The position numbers were made by a program, and so were the translations under genes. Positions 40,509 to 52,756 of a stretch of DNA of 64,000 nucleotides are shown here, piece after piece (position 1 is the first letter of the stretch; the number at the start of each line of letters is the position of its first letter). Origin of the DNA: AWTP1-13 sp963820375 (lineage in GTDB: Bacteria; Pseudomonadota; Alphaproteobacteria; Rhizobiales; Hyphomicrobiaceae). The notes beneath the pieces are model-generated. The model ran no database searches, had not been told where the DNA came from, and saw only the letters and a list, made by a program, of their open reading frames with translations. The stretch covers positions 186,001-250,000 of the forward strand of contig CAWFZX010000016.1 of NCBI GenBank assembly GCA_963820375.1, in the 5' to 3' direction.

Positions 40509-41681
40509 CTAAAAGAAGGGCAACGGCGGCTTGATATGCGGTGCGTTGGCCTCGCGCATGCGCCTCAGCCGAGCCCTGGACGCGGCCCTGGCCGCGCGGT
40601 AACGGGCCACTCTTGCCTTAAAGGAGACACTGGCCTTGGCCGCCGCCCGTTTGCCCAATGGCTCGCGCACCTCGGTGCCAGCCCCTTCCAGCGCAGGGCG
40701 CCAGGCAGCCTCCCGGGCGGCGATGGCCTCGGCCAACCGGCCCTGCGCCTCCTGCAAGCTCCGCTCGCTGGCTGCGGTTGTGCTGCGTGCCCGTTGCAGC
40801 TGCTCGTCAATCTCGCGCACCCTCCGCTCGGCGCTGAGACGTGCGGCGCGTTCCCGCTCGAGCTCCTCGCTCTGGGCGCGATCGCCCGAGCCGATGGACG
40901 CCACAACGATGCGCTGTTTGGCCAGCTGCTCCTGGGCGTCCTGCAAGGACCGATCAGCGATGAGATGGGCGTTGCGCTCAAGCGCCAACTGTTCCTCTAC
41001 CGCGCGCAGGGCCTGCTCTCCGGCCTCCTTGGCGGCGCGCAGGGTCGCAAGCGCCTTGCGCACCTCCTGGTCGCTTTCAGGCGCTGCCGCCTGCCGTGGC
41101 TCGGTCCAGGCAAAGCTGGCGTTGTCCCGTTCGGCGAACACCTGCTCGGGATTTCCAAACAGCAACCCGAGCGCCACGGGGATCAGCAGCAGCAGGCTGC
41201 TGAGCAGCAGGGCTCGGTGCTTGCGGCGGCCGCCGTGGCTGGCGGCCGCCAGGGTGTGCCACGGATTATAAGTGCCGAAATTCCAGATGTGGCCCTCCGG
41301 ATCACGACAGGAATAGCCGCCCCCCGGGCACCCCGCCGTGTCGAAGTCCAAGACAATCTCGGCGCCCGCCGCCACGGCGCGGTCACGATGCGCGTTGCTA
41401 TCCTCGACGTGGAGGTAGCAAATCTGCGTCGCGGCGCCGCCGATCTGATCGGGCTGTTTGATCAGCCCCCCGAAAGCGCTCCCGTCGGCGGGCCCGACCA
41501 TGATCATGCTGCTCCCGATCGTGAGCTCGGCATAGACCACCCCGTCACCATCATCGGCGGCGACCACCAAATGCCTCTGGAAGCCGAAGGCATCGCACAG
41601 CCAATCGATGGCCCGGGGCACGTCGCTGTACCGCAACGTCGGGATGATGGCAGTGGGGACGATCTGCAAATTTGCGGTCAT
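40509..41681 (-). CDS. VOC (glyoxalase-like) domain fused to a membrane helix and coiled coil
   Basis: A 390-residue protein from ATG 41681 with three parts. Residues about 10-130 are a VOC domain: IIPTLRYSDVPRAIDWLCDAFGF, then ATQICYLHVEDSNAHRDRAVAAGAEIV and YSCRDPEGHIWNFGTYNPW, the standard glyoxalase/bleomycin-resistance-like fold. Residues about 150-175 form a hydrophobic helix (ALLLSSLLLLIPVALGLLFG). Residues about 195-370 are charged and heptad-like (EELERERAARLSAERRVREID), a long coiled coil, and the tail is Arg/Ala-rich. VOC domains are normally soluble, so this fusion is unusual. The open frame to 42209 is unlikely to be coding. The function is not known. Confidence 0.75.
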   Translation of the reverse strand: MTANLQIVPTAIIPTLRYSDVPRAIDWLCDAFGFQRHLVVAADDGDGVVYAELTIGSSMIMVGPADGSAFGGLIKQPDQIGGAATQICYLHVEDSNAHRDRAVAAGAEIVLDFDTAGCPGGGYSCRDPEGHIWNFGTYNPWHTLAAASHGGRRKHRALLLSSLLLLIPVALGLLFGNPEQVFAERDNASFAWTEPRQAAAPESDQEVRKALATLRAAKEAGEQALRAVEEQLALERNAHLIADRSLQDAQEQLAKQRIVVASIGSGDRAQSEELERERAARLSAERRVREIDEQLQRARSTTAASERSLQEAQGRLAEAIAAREAAWRPALEGAGTEVREPLGKRAAAKASVSFKARVARYRAARAASRARLRRMREANAPHIKPPLPFF

Positions 41682-42326
41682 CTTGCGTTCCCGAGGTTGG
41701 CCAGCAAGTCGGGGGCCCGTGGCAGGGCCATCATCTCGCCTGTACGCAAAGACACGGGGGGAGGTGCCGATTAATATCAACCGCACGCCCTTGTGCTTTG
41801 AACCTACTGCGCAAATCCTCACCAAAGCATGAATGTCCCACCGCGCGGCGCGCGAAGCCTGCCGGCGGACCGGAGTTGCCGATACGCTGGCTGGCAGCCC
41901 GATCGGCCACGCGCTGCCGGCAGCGCCGCGCTTGGCCCCGCCGCGGGGCCGGCCGCAAGCCCACAACGCCTGCGCTCGGCACCGGCAAATTCCCCAAACC
42001 GGCGGGGCAAGAGACCCCCGGCCCTCACCCCCCAGGGGCTCGGGCCAAGGGCAGCCCCTGCCCCGGCGCCGGCGGCCTGGTGTTGCTGCTGCACATTCTT
42101 TTTTGGCGAAGTTTGCGCCAAGGGTCGCCCCGGCCGCCCCCGGGGCAAGCCAGGCTTCCGCCTGGGCTCTCCTGCGCCCGGCTCCTGCTGGCTCCCCCTG
42201 CGGCGGCACCCCCCCGGGGGAGCGCGGGCGTCCGCAAGGGGCGCATTTTAGTCAGGGGCTCAACCTGCCCGCGCGGCACCTATCGCAACGTGTCGATTGC
42301 GCACCCCTGCCGCCATGGGCACGGCC
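41682..42326. other. GC-rich non-coding stretch with hairpins and C/G runs
   Basis: 645 bases without a credible gene, between the VOC fusion gene and the phosphoribosyltransferase gene. The plus strand carries long C runs and the minus strand G runs (GGGGGG and GGGGG within 20 bases near 42015-42035). Clear inverted repeats: CAGGGGCT (42033-42040) with AGCCCCTG (42053-42060); CCAGGC-TTCC-GCCTGG (42150-42165); and CCCCCGGGGG (42211-42220). All six frames are partly open by GC bias. It could be a structured RNA or repeat cluster. Confidence 0.45.
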
Positions 42327-42857
42327 TCACCGGCCCCTGGCCGCCCGATCAGGCCTGCTGCCGTCCCTGATCGGCTCGACATACTTTAGATCGAGATCCC
42401 AAGGGAAAAAGATCCAGGTGTCCTGCGACACCTCGGTGATGAAGGTATGGCACATCGGCGCGCCCTGCGGCTTGGCATAGACGGTGGCAAAGTGTGCTTC
42501 CGGCAGCAGCTCGCGCACAAGCTTTGCGGTTTTGCCGGTGTCGGTGAGATCGTCGATCAGCAGCACACCCTTGCCTCGGCCGTCGCCGATGGCGAGGACG
42601 GCGGGCGCGATGGTCTTGATAATGGCGATCTCGCCCTGCACCGAATAGTCGTGGTAGCTCGCCACACACACGGTCTCGACCACCCGCAGGCCGAGTTCGC
42701 GCGCCACGATCGCGGCGGGCACCAAACCACCCCGGGTAATGCAGACGATGGCTTCGAAGGGCCCCTTGTCGGCGAGGCGCCAGGCCAGCGCGCGCGCATC
42801 ACGGTGGAACTGGTCCCAGGACACCGGAAACGACTTGCGGGGGTTGGGTTGGGTCAT
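42327..42857 (-). CDS. gpt: Xanthine(-guanine) phosphoribosyltransferase
   Basis: A purine salvage enzyme, transferring ribose-5-phosphate from PRPP to xanthine or guanine. The length is 176 residues from ATG 42857. The PRPP-binding signature VLLIDDLTDTGKT is near residue 110, the N-terminal strand CITRGGLVPAAIVARELG is typical, and FPWDLD is present near the C-terminus. The longer frame to 43073 is unsupported. It resembles alphaproteobacterial gpt, and the base specificity is by family. Confidence 0.9.
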   Translation of the reverse strand: MTQPNPRKSFPVSWDQFHRDARALAWRLADKGPFEAIVCITRGGLVPAAIVARELGLRVVETVCVASYHDYSVQGEIAIIKTIAPAVLAIGDGRGKGVLLIDDLTDTGKTAKLVRELLPEAHFATVYAKPQGAPMCHTFITEVSQDTWIFFPWDLDLKYVEPIRDGSRPDRAARGR

Positions 42858-42972
42858 GGCTCTCGTTCTCGGCAAGGGTCTGACGTGGATGCCCCCAAGC
42901 AGTCGCACAACTTGCTCGCCAAGGGGAGCCCTCTGCTTGGCAGCGGCCGGTTGCAGCTCTACCATCCGGCGC

Positions 42973-43744
42973 ATGCACCAACACCTTGCAGCCCATGCAC
43001 AATCGTCGGGCAGGGCGGTGATGCTGCGTCTCGATGAGCTCGCAGCCTTCAGCGAGGTCCCTGGCCAGCTCACGCGGCGCTACCTCAGTCCGGCGCACCT
43101 TGAAGCCATGCGGCAGGTTGAAGCGTGGATGCACGAGGCCGGCATGCAGGTATCAACCGATGCCCTTTGCAGCATGTTTGGCCGTTACGAAGGGCAACGG
43201 CCGAACGCCCCGGCCATTCTGCTCGGCTCCCACCTCGATACGGTCTTGGATGCGGGACGCTACGACGGCGCCCTTGGCGTGTTGGCCGCCATCGCCGTCG
43301 TCGCGGAGCTGGCGCGCACAGGCGAGCGGCTGCAGCACGCCATCGAGGTGGCGGCCTTCGGCGAGGAGTGATGCTGTCCGCGAGCGGGCGCATGAGGCGT
43401 TAGGGCAAGCGCTGCAACAGATCGCAGCGCGGCGCGGCGTCCGCCTCGAGGCGAGCACCTATCAGACGAATCCCGCCACGCCCCTTGCGTGCCTCGTCAT
43501 CGATACCGTCTGCGAGGCGATCGCGGTCTGCGGCCAAGCGCCGGTGCGCCTGGCGTCGGGCGCCGGTCACGACGCTGGCATCATGGCCAAGCATTGCCCG
43601 GCCGGGATGATTTTCCTGCGCTGCAAGGATGGCATCAGCCACAATCCAGCCGAGTCGATCACCACCGAGGATGCCGACCTCGGCGTGCGCGTGCTGCTTG
43701 AGGCGACGCGCCGGCTCGATCGGCGGCTTTCGGGCCGCGCCTAG
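42973..43744 (+). pseudogene. Remnant of an M20 amidohydrolase (allantoate/N-carbamoyl-amino-acid type), internally deleted
   Basis: The first part (42973-43371, 133 residues) is a good N-terminal half: LDELAAFSEVPGQLTRRYLS, then LGSHLDTVLDAGRYDGALG with a zinc His and Asp, and IEVAAFGEE, then a stop. In another frame, 43375-43744 encodes a C-terminal part: LGQALQQIAARRGVRLEAS, SGAGHDAGIMAKHCPAGMIFL and DGISHNPAESI. An intact enzyme has roughly 410 residues; about 155 in the middle (the lid domain and part of the metal site) are missing and the frame is broken. This reads as an internal deletion plus frameshift. Confidence 0.85.
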
Positions 43745-44167
43745 AACGCTGCGATGGCAATTTCGCTGGCGAGGCAGCGCTTTTTTGCTCGCGCGCGCTG
43801 ACAGCAAAGCCCGCACCGCCCCCCGGCCGTCAGCATGGCAGCGAACACGCTTTTGCCGAGCCTTGGCGCTGCCGGACGTCGCTTTAGGAGGGATCAACTT
43901 GCCGGCGAGGCCCTTCTGTCGTGCCGTTGCGGGGGCGGCTGCTGGGCAACGCTAAGCGTACGCATGAGAATCTCTTGCTTAAGGATTTGTCGCGAGCGAC
44001 AGTGGCCAGGCCGGTATTTTGCTTAACCATTTGGGCGCCGGAACGGTGTGCGCCGCATAAGCGTTCCCTGGGGCAGGCCAGGGAGTGCTGCAGGGCGCAT
44101 TCCATGATGTTCCGACGCAGGGAGATATCCCTTTGCGTTTCTTGGGTCTCCGCGACGTGCGACCCTC
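43745..44167 (+). other. Intergenic stretch, 423 bases
   Basis: No credible gene. A short 6-bp inverted repeat (CGCTGC at 43747, GCAGCG at 43774) is followed by CTTTTTT (43780-43786) and may be a terminator for the pseudogene. The remainder upstream of the Crp/Fnr gene has no clear -35/-10 pair. Confidence 0.4.
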
Positions 44168-44872
44168 ATGACGATGAACCGTCCAGTCGCGGTTATGCTT
44201 GGCCGCACCATTCTGTTTAAGTCCTTGGCCGAGCGCGACCGCCTCGTGATTGCCCGGCAGATGACCCCCGCGAGTTTCGGCGCCGAGCAGTTGATTTTCG
44301 CCCGCGGCGATCCCGGTAACGACATCTACCTCGTGCTCAAAGGCCGGGTTCGTCTCTCGGTTTTTTCCTTGGATGGCCGCATGCTCTCCTTCAAGCATGC
44401 CGAAGCCGGCGACATTTTCGGCGAGATCGGCCCCTTGGACGGCGGCGCGCGGACGGCCGATGCCACCGCCCTCACCAAGGTTGAAGTCATGACTTTGCAA
44501 CGCGGCAAGCTCAATGCCCTGCTCGAGGGCAATCCGCGGGTGGCACGCGCCGCCATTAGGTTTCTCTGCGCGCGCCTGCGCGAAACCAGCGAACTGGCGG
44601 AGGGTATCGCTCTGCATCCCATCGAGATGCGGCTCGCGCGTTTCCTGCTGTCGGCGCTCAAACGGCAACGCTCCGACGCGGGTACGACACACTCCTCCAT
44701 CGAACTGGGCATCACCCAAGGTGAACTCGCCTTGCTCATCGGCGCCAGCCGGCAAAAGGTCAATGCGGCGCTGCACGCACTAGAGGGGGCCGGCGCCATT
44801 AGGCGCGCCCGTAGCCGGCTATTCTGTGATGAAGCAGCCTTGCTGCGCGTGGCCGCCCTGGAGCAACCCTGA
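44168..44872 (+). CDS. Crp/Fnr family transcriptional regulator
   Basis: A 234-residue regulator. Residues about 15-135 form a cyclic-nucleotide-binding-type beta-barrel: GDPGNDIYLVLKGRVRLSVF, then FGEIGPLDGGARTADATA, which keeps the E-R-T/S positions used to bind cAMP in CRP. The C-terminal winged helix is LGITQGELALLIGASRQKVNAALHALEGAGAI. No Cys cluster of the Fnr type was seen at the N-terminus. It sits 348 bases before the cyclase-domain gene on the same strand, so it may respond to a cyclic nucleotide made by that protein; this is inference. ATG 44168 was taken; 44174 is also possible. Confidence 0.88.
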   Translation: MTMNRPVAVMLGRTILFKSLAERDRLVIARQMTPASFGAEQLIFARGDPGNDIYLVLKGRVRLSVFSLDGRMLSFKHAEAGDIFGEIGPLDGGARTADATALTKVEVMTLQRGKLNALLEGNPRVARAAIRFLCARLRETSELAEGIALHPIEMRLARFLLSALKRQRSDAGTTHSSIELGITQGELALLIGASRQKVNAALHALEGAGAIRRARSRLFCDEAALLRVAALEQP

Positions 44873-44901
44873 GCCCCGCTGCCGACGGGTCCTGGTGCGT
44901 A

Positions 44902-44931
44902 CGGGCCACAGGACCCCGCGCCTGTGGCCCG
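44902..44931 (+). other. 11-bp perfect inverted repeat between Crp/Fnr gene and cyclase gene
   Basis: CGGGCCACAGG (44902-44912) and its complement (44921-44931) with an 8-base loop. There is no T-tract. It may be an imperfect terminator of the regulator gene or a protein-binding site before the cyclase gene. The stretch 44873-45220 is otherwise without a gene. Confidence 0.35.
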
Positions 44932-45220
44932 CCTGGGCAATCCTATCGCCGCAGCCCCGCACCGGACAAATCGGCATGGATTGCCCATTGCCGCCGACCA
45001 ACGCGCCTTCATGTAGCGCTCATCCGCTGCTAAGGTCTGTCACTTGAGTGACAGCCGCTGCTTCCTCGATGGGCAAATTTTTCGTACTTGCTATGCAAGA
45101 GCTGCCTTCACAATACGCACCACCCGCTCGGCTGGACCGCAGCTGCCGCCGGCGGCGCTGGTGCCCGTGCGTAACGGCCGCAACCCGTCCGGTCGCCGTT
45201 CCAGACGCTGCAGGCAGCCG

Positions 45221-48331
<3,111 letters not shown>

Positions 48332-48361
48332 GCCGCCGCGCGCGAGTTCGTCTGGCGGCGG

Positions 48362-49504
48362 TCAATCCCGCGGATGCCACCACTTGCCGGCGATCACCAC
48401 GCCCTCGCAACAGATCTTGCGATCGCCCTCAAGGTGTTCGCCCAGCACATCGACATAGTCGAATTTTCCTTGGCTGACCGAGAGTATGCAGGCGTCGCCG
48501 ACGCTGCCCGGTTTCAATGAGCCGAGCTGCGGCCGCTTCAATGCGAAAGCGGCATTGAGCGTAGACTGTCTGATGACTTCCTCGAATGGCACGCCGAGAC
48601 AGAGAAACTTCGACATGGTGGTGACGAGGTCGAACGCCGGCCCATTGATGCACAGCGCATGCACATCTGAGGAGATGGTATCCGGGTAAAAGCCATTCGC
48701 CAGCATGGCGCGCGCGGTCTTGAAGGAGAACGAGCCCATGCCATGGCCGATATCAAACAGAACACCGCGCTTGCGTGCCTCCAGCACCACCGGCTTGATC
48801 GTGCCTTGGGCCGTGCAGGGGGCATTGGGGAACGGCCGAAAGGCGTGTGTGAGCACGTCGCCTGGGCGCAGCATTGCCACCACGTCTTCATAGGAGGGCG
48901 GCGGATGATCAATATGCGCCATCAGGGGCATGCCGACCTCGTCGGCGACCTGCAGGGCCATCTGCAGCGGCGCCGCCCCTTGATCGCCCGAGGAGTGCCG
49001 ACCGACGCGGACCTTGATGCCGACGATCACGTCGCGGTTGGCGTCCGCAACCTCGACCGCTTCGCGCGGCGCCATCAGGCGAATATCTTCGCTTTCACCA
49101 ACCATAATGGTCTTGGAGAACCCGAAGATGCCCGCGAACGAGACATGCAGGTAGGCCAGAATGCGGACCTGCGAAGGCTCGATCACGTGCTTGCGAAAGC
49201 CTGCGAAATTGCCGGGTCCGGCGCTGCCGGTATCGACGGCGGTCGTCACGCCGGACAAGCGGCAGAAGTGTTCGGCATCGATGCCGAGCGAGGTGCCGCC
49301 CCAGTAGACATGCGTGTGCAGATCGATGAGGCCAGGCGTCACGTACTGGCCGTCGACGCGGCGGCTGACGCTCGCCGCATCCGCTTTCAGGTTCACGCCG
49401 ACCGCGGCCACCTTGCCGCCGGCAAAGGCCACATCCATCACGCCGTCGAGATGCTGCGACGGATCGATGACGTGGCCGCCCTTGAGGATCAAATCGTAGG
49501 CCAT
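48362..49504 (-). CDS. Amidohydrolase/deacetylase family metallohydrolase
   Basis: A zinc amidohydrolase (TIM-barrel) of 380 residues. Metal ligands are visible: HTH in GLIDLHTHVYWG, a Lys in VIVGIKVRVG (carbamylated Lys position), His in LMAHIDHPP and in DVLTHAFRP, and Asp in ISSDVHAL. The N- and C-terminal beta-sandwich halves are seen at VIDPSQHLDG and GSVGDACILSV. It resembles D-aminoacylase/dihydroorotase-like enzymes that open amide rings or remove acyl groups. It is 23 bases downstream of the frameshifted N-carbamoyl hydrolase gene, so a shared substrate class is likely. Confidence 0.88.
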   Translation of the reverse strand: MAYDLILKGGHVIDPSQHLDGVMDVAFAGGKVAAVGVNLKADAASVSRRVDGQYVTPGLIDLHTHVYWGGTSLGIDAEHFCRLSGVTTAVDTGSAGPGNFAGFRKHVIEPSQVRILAYLHVSFAGIFGFSKTIMVGESEDIRLMAPREAVEVADANRDVIVGIKVRVGRHSSGDQGAAPLQMALQVADEVGMPLMAHIDHPPPSYEDVVAMLRPGDVLTHAFRPFPNAPCTAQGTIKPVVLEARKRGVLFDIGHGMGSFSFKTARAMLANGFYPDTISSDVHALCINGPAFDLVTTMSKFLCLGVPFEEVIRQSTLNAAFALKRPQLGSLKPGSVGDACILSVSQGKFDYVDVLGEHLEGDRKICCEGVVIAGKWWHPRD

Positions 49505-49527
49505 GCATGCCCCCGGTGGATACCCGA

Positions 49528-50464
49528 CTATTCGGGCGCTATGGCACCCGTGCGCTCCACGATCAAGCGGTAGTGCTGTGGTTGCCGGTGCCTTGCAAAA
49601 TTGAAGGTGGTCGCCTTATAGCTGCTGGCGAGGTCGAGGTCGCAGCGCGCGACCACCAGTTCGTCCTCCTGGCTCAGCGCTTGCGCCACCAGCAACCCAT
49701 TCGGTGCCACGATCGAGGAGTTGCCGATCATTTCACAACCTTCTTCGAGCGCCGCACTTGGCCGCCGCCACTACCCAGGTTGCGTTGGCGTAGGCGCCAG
49801 CCTGCAGGGAAAGCTGGTTGTGGAACTCGCTCAGACGGTCGTGATCGGGCGCCGGCGGATTGTGCCGAGGCGTATTGTAGCCGACGAGGACCATTTCCAC
49901 CCCTTGCAGCCCCATCACCCGGTATGTTTCCGGCCAGCGCCGATCATTGCAGATGCACATGCCGATGTTGGCACCCATCGTTTTCCAGACACCCCAGCCC
50001 AGATCGCCGATCTCGAAGTAGCGCTTTTCGAGATGCTGGAAAGCGCGCCAGGGCTCGTGGTCGGCATGGCCGGGCAAGTGGATCTTGCGATACTTGCCGA
50101 CGATCCGGCCTGCGTTGTCGACGAGAATTGAGCTGTTGAAACGGTGCAGGCGAGCGCCGCGCCGTTCGATTTCGGCAAAGCCGAGATAAAAACCGATGCC
50201 GAGCCGCCTGGCCTCCTCAAAAAGAGGAAGTGTTTCGCTCGAAGGCATGTCGCGTTCGAAGAAGGCATCGATCTCCTCCTGCTCGGTCATCCACCAGCGC
50301 GGAAAAAAGCTGGTCAGGGCCAGTTCCGGGAAGACGACAAGCTCGCAGCCATGCTGGGCGGCCTGCTGCAACAGATCGATCAGCCGCCTGACGACGGCCG
50401 CGCGGCTTTGGCTGCGTTGGATCGGCCCGAGCTGACAGACACCCACCGTTATGAGCCGTGACAC
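49528..50464 (-). pseudogene. N-carbamoyl-D-amino-acid hydrolase (nitrilase superfamily), frameshifted near the C-terminus
   Basis: A carbon-nitrogen hydrolase. The catalytic triad is intact: Glu in FPELALTSF, Lys in KYRKIHLPG and Cys in MCICNDRRWPET. The reading frame runs from ATG 50464 to about 49755 (ending in an unrelated AKCGARRRL and a stop). The family sequence then resumes in another frame: EEGCEMIGNSSIVAPNGLLV, then FNFARHRQPQHY to the stop at 49528. A single extra base near 49747-49757 would explain it. It could be a recent pseudogene or a sequencing or assembly error. The full length would be about 310 residues, the normal size. Confidence 0.85.
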
Positions 50465-50581
50465 ACTGCCTCCAACGCCGATGCTGCGACCCTGTCCTAT
50501 CGGCCGCGGGCAATGATTGCCGCAAATCTCGGCCCAGGGCCAGGGGCATCAGCGGTGGGCCGCGCGGCGCGGCAGCTTCTC

Positions 50582-51475
50582 TCAAGTCTCGCGTCGGATC
50601 GGTGACAGCAACCCCAGCAGGGCGGCATTGAAGCGGTCGGCTGCCTCGTAGGCGACCCAATGGCCCGCGCCCTCGATCAGGCGTACCTCGAGCTCGGGAT
50701 GATGCTGTCGCAGGATTGCAAGCCTTGGCTCGAGGGAGTCGCGGGCGATGATATCGTGTGTGCCCCATATGGTCTTGAGCGGTGCCGTAACCTCGGCCAG
50801 GGCCTTGGCGAGCCCATCGGTTGCGGCAAAAGGCCGGCTGCGAAAGCGTGCGCGCTTGATGTTCTCGGCTTGCAGATGAATGGCGAGCGCATCGATGTTG
50901 TCCGGGTCGGCAAACATCAGCACCCTCAAGTTTTGCTGGAAGACCGCGGCGATCTCCTGCGCACTCATGCCGCTTCGCTGCTTGGCAAAAGGTTCGCGCG
51001 GATCGGCGCGCAGGCCGAGCGCCGCCACCCCGATCAATGTGAGATCCTGGATGCGGTCGCCCATCCTGGCGGCGGTCAAACCGGCGATGTGGCCGCCGAA
51101 GGAGAAGCCGGCGAGCCGCAACGGGCGCGGCCCCGGCAAGAGCTGCTCGAGCCCGGCCACAATGACATCGGCGCTGCTAGCGGGAATCCACGGCTCGGGC
51201 GGCATCGCCGATTGGCCGAGCCCGGGCAGGTCGGGTACCCAGAGCTGATAGTGGCGCGACAGCTCGGGGATGTTGCGGAGCCAATGCGTCCACGAGCCTG
51301 AGCCGCCGTGGAACAGCAGCAGCGGCGCGCCGCTGCCCCAGACCCGCCACACCATCGTGCCGTCGCCGCAGGGCGTGCGTAGCTTGTGCGCCTTGCTGTC
51401 GAGCGCATCGACGATGGCCGCCGGCTCAGCTGCGGCCGGGTCGGCCCCAGCAGGGCTTGGCCGGTTGCTGTTCAC
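50582..51475 (-). CDS. Alpha/beta hydrolase
   Basis: An alpha/beta-fold hydrolase of 297 residues from GTG 51475, whose GTGA overlaps the stop of the upstream M20 gene by 4 bases. The oxyanion region is LFHGGSGSWTHW; the nucleophile elbow is LAGFSFGGHIAG (G-F-S-F-G); the acid is probably the Asp in WGTHDIIA; the His is in GAGHWVAYEA. This is typical of cofactor-free hydrolases on esters or C-C bonds. It has no signal peptide. It is coupled to the M20 amidohydrolase, and the substrate is unknown. Confidence 0.88.
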   Translation of the reverse strand: MNSNRPSPAGADPAAAEPAAIVDALDSKAHKLRTPCGDGTMVWRVWGSGAPLLLFHGGSGSWTHWLRNIPELSRHYQLWVPDLPGLGQSAMPPEPWIPASSADVIVAGLEQLLPGPRPLRLAGFSFGGHIAGLTAARMGDRIQDLTLIGVAALGLRADPREPFAKQRSGMSAQEIAAVFQQNLRVLMFADPDNIDALAIHLQAENIKRARFRSRPFAATDGLAKALAEVTAPLKTIWGTHDIIARDSLEPRLAILRQHHPELEVRLIEGAGHWVAYEAADRFNAALLGLLSPIRRET

Positions 51476-52638
51476 GCCGGCATCGCCGTCTCGGCGAGGC
51501 GCGCCCAATAGGAAATGCCCGACGGGATGGCAGCATCATTAAAATCATATTGGGGATGGTGCACGCCTGCGCTGTCGCCGTTGCCAATGAAGATAAAGGC
51601 GCCTGGACGAGCCTCGAGCATGAACGAGAAGTCCTCGCCGCCCATCACCGGAGCGACGTTGCTGTTCACCTTGTCCATGCCGGCGACCTGTGCGGCGACA
51701 CCCGCGGCAAACTCGGTCTGGGGTGCATGGTTCTTCGTCACGGGATATTTGCGCTCGTAGGTCGCCTTGGCGCTGGCGCCGTGCAGCCGGGCCGTCGACT
51801 CGGCCACTTCGATGATGCGACGCTCGATCAGATCGCGTACCTGCGGGGTCAAGGATCGGGCGGTGCCCTGGAGCACGGCTGTTTGCGGGATCACGTTGAG
51901 CGCTTCGCCGGAGTGGAACATGCAGATCGAAATGACGCCGCTGTCGAGGGGATCGAGATTGCGCGAGACGATTGCATTGAGAGCGGTGACAATCTGGGAG
52001 CCAATCAGCACGGGATCGATGCACTGGTGCGGCCGCGCCGCATGCCCCCCCTTGCCGGTGATCTCGATGTGGATGCCATCGCTTGCGGCCAGCAGGGGTC
52101 CGGGACGGAGCGCGAATTGTCCGACCGGAATGCCCGGCATGTTGTGCATGCCGTAAACTTCCTGGATGCGCCAGCGCTCCATCAGGCCGTCGTCTACCAT
52201 GGCCTTGCCGCCGGCACCGCCTTCCTCGGCCGGCTGAAAGATGACCACGGCGGTGCCATCGAAGTTGCGCGTCTCGCAGAGGTATTTGGCGGCGCCGAGC
52301 AGCATGGCGGTGTGCCCGTCATGGCCGCAGGCGTGCATCTTGCCCGGCGTCTTGGAGGCATAGGGAAGCCCCGTCATTTCCGTCATCGGCAGGGCATCCA
52401 TGTCGGCGCGCATCCCGATCACCTTGCCGGAGGCCTGTCGGCGGCCCTTGATGACGCCGACCACGCCGGTCTTGCCGATGCCGGGCACCACCTCGTCACA
52501 ACCAAACGCTTGCAATTTGTCCATGACGACGGCGGCGGTGCGATGCACCTCGTAGAGAACCTCCGGGTTCGCGTGAATGTCGCGCCGCCATTGCGAGACT
52601 TCGTCCTGCAGGGCGGCGGCGCGATTGATGATCGGCAT
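51472..52638 (-). CDS. M20 family amidohydrolase
   Basis: A metal-dependent aminoacylase/amidohydrolase (hippurate hydrolase/IAA-amino-acid hydrolase-like) of 388 residues from ATG 52638, with AAGGAT upstream. Zinc and catalytic elements: MRADMDALPM, HACGHDGHTAMLLGAAK, FQPAEEGGAGGKAM, and MGGEDFSFM near the end. It removes acyl groups from amino acids or opens cyclic amides. It is adjacent to the DUF1028 gene upstream and overlaps the alpha/beta hydrolase. The open frame extends further upstream, but the ATG gives the usual family start. Confidence 0.9.
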   Translation of the reverse strand: MPIINRAAALQDEVSQWRRDIHANPEVLYEVHRTAAVVMDKLQAFGCDEVVPGIGKTGVVGVIKGRRQASGKVIGMRADMDALPMTEMTGLPYASKTPGKMHACGHDGHTAMLLGAAKYLCETRNFDGTAVVIFQPAEEGGAGGKAMVDDGLMERWRIQEVYGMHNMPGIPVGQFALRPGPLLAASDGIHIEITGKGGHAARPHQCIDPVLIGSQIVTALNAIVSRNLDPLDSGVISICMFHSGEALNVIPQTAVLQGTARSLTPQVRDLIERRIIEVAESTARLHGASAKATYERKYPVTKNHAPQTEFAAGVAAQVAGMDKVNSNVAPVMGGEDFSFMLEARPGAFIFIGNGDSAGVHHPQYDFNDAAIPSGISYWARLAETAMPA

Positions 52639-52756
52639 GGCTGATATCCTTGGGAGGCGGCCCCGCGGGGGACGTAGAAACGGAGCGGGCCGCGCCGCAG
52701 GGAAGCAAATCGGCTGAAACGGGTCAAGGCGGCCGGCCCTGGCGGCGCCCGGCCGG

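Noticed and set aside
41682..42209. N-terminal extension of the VOC fusion gene
   Set aside because: The sequence is Arg/Gly/Ala low-complexity without motifs and without a ribosome-binding site.
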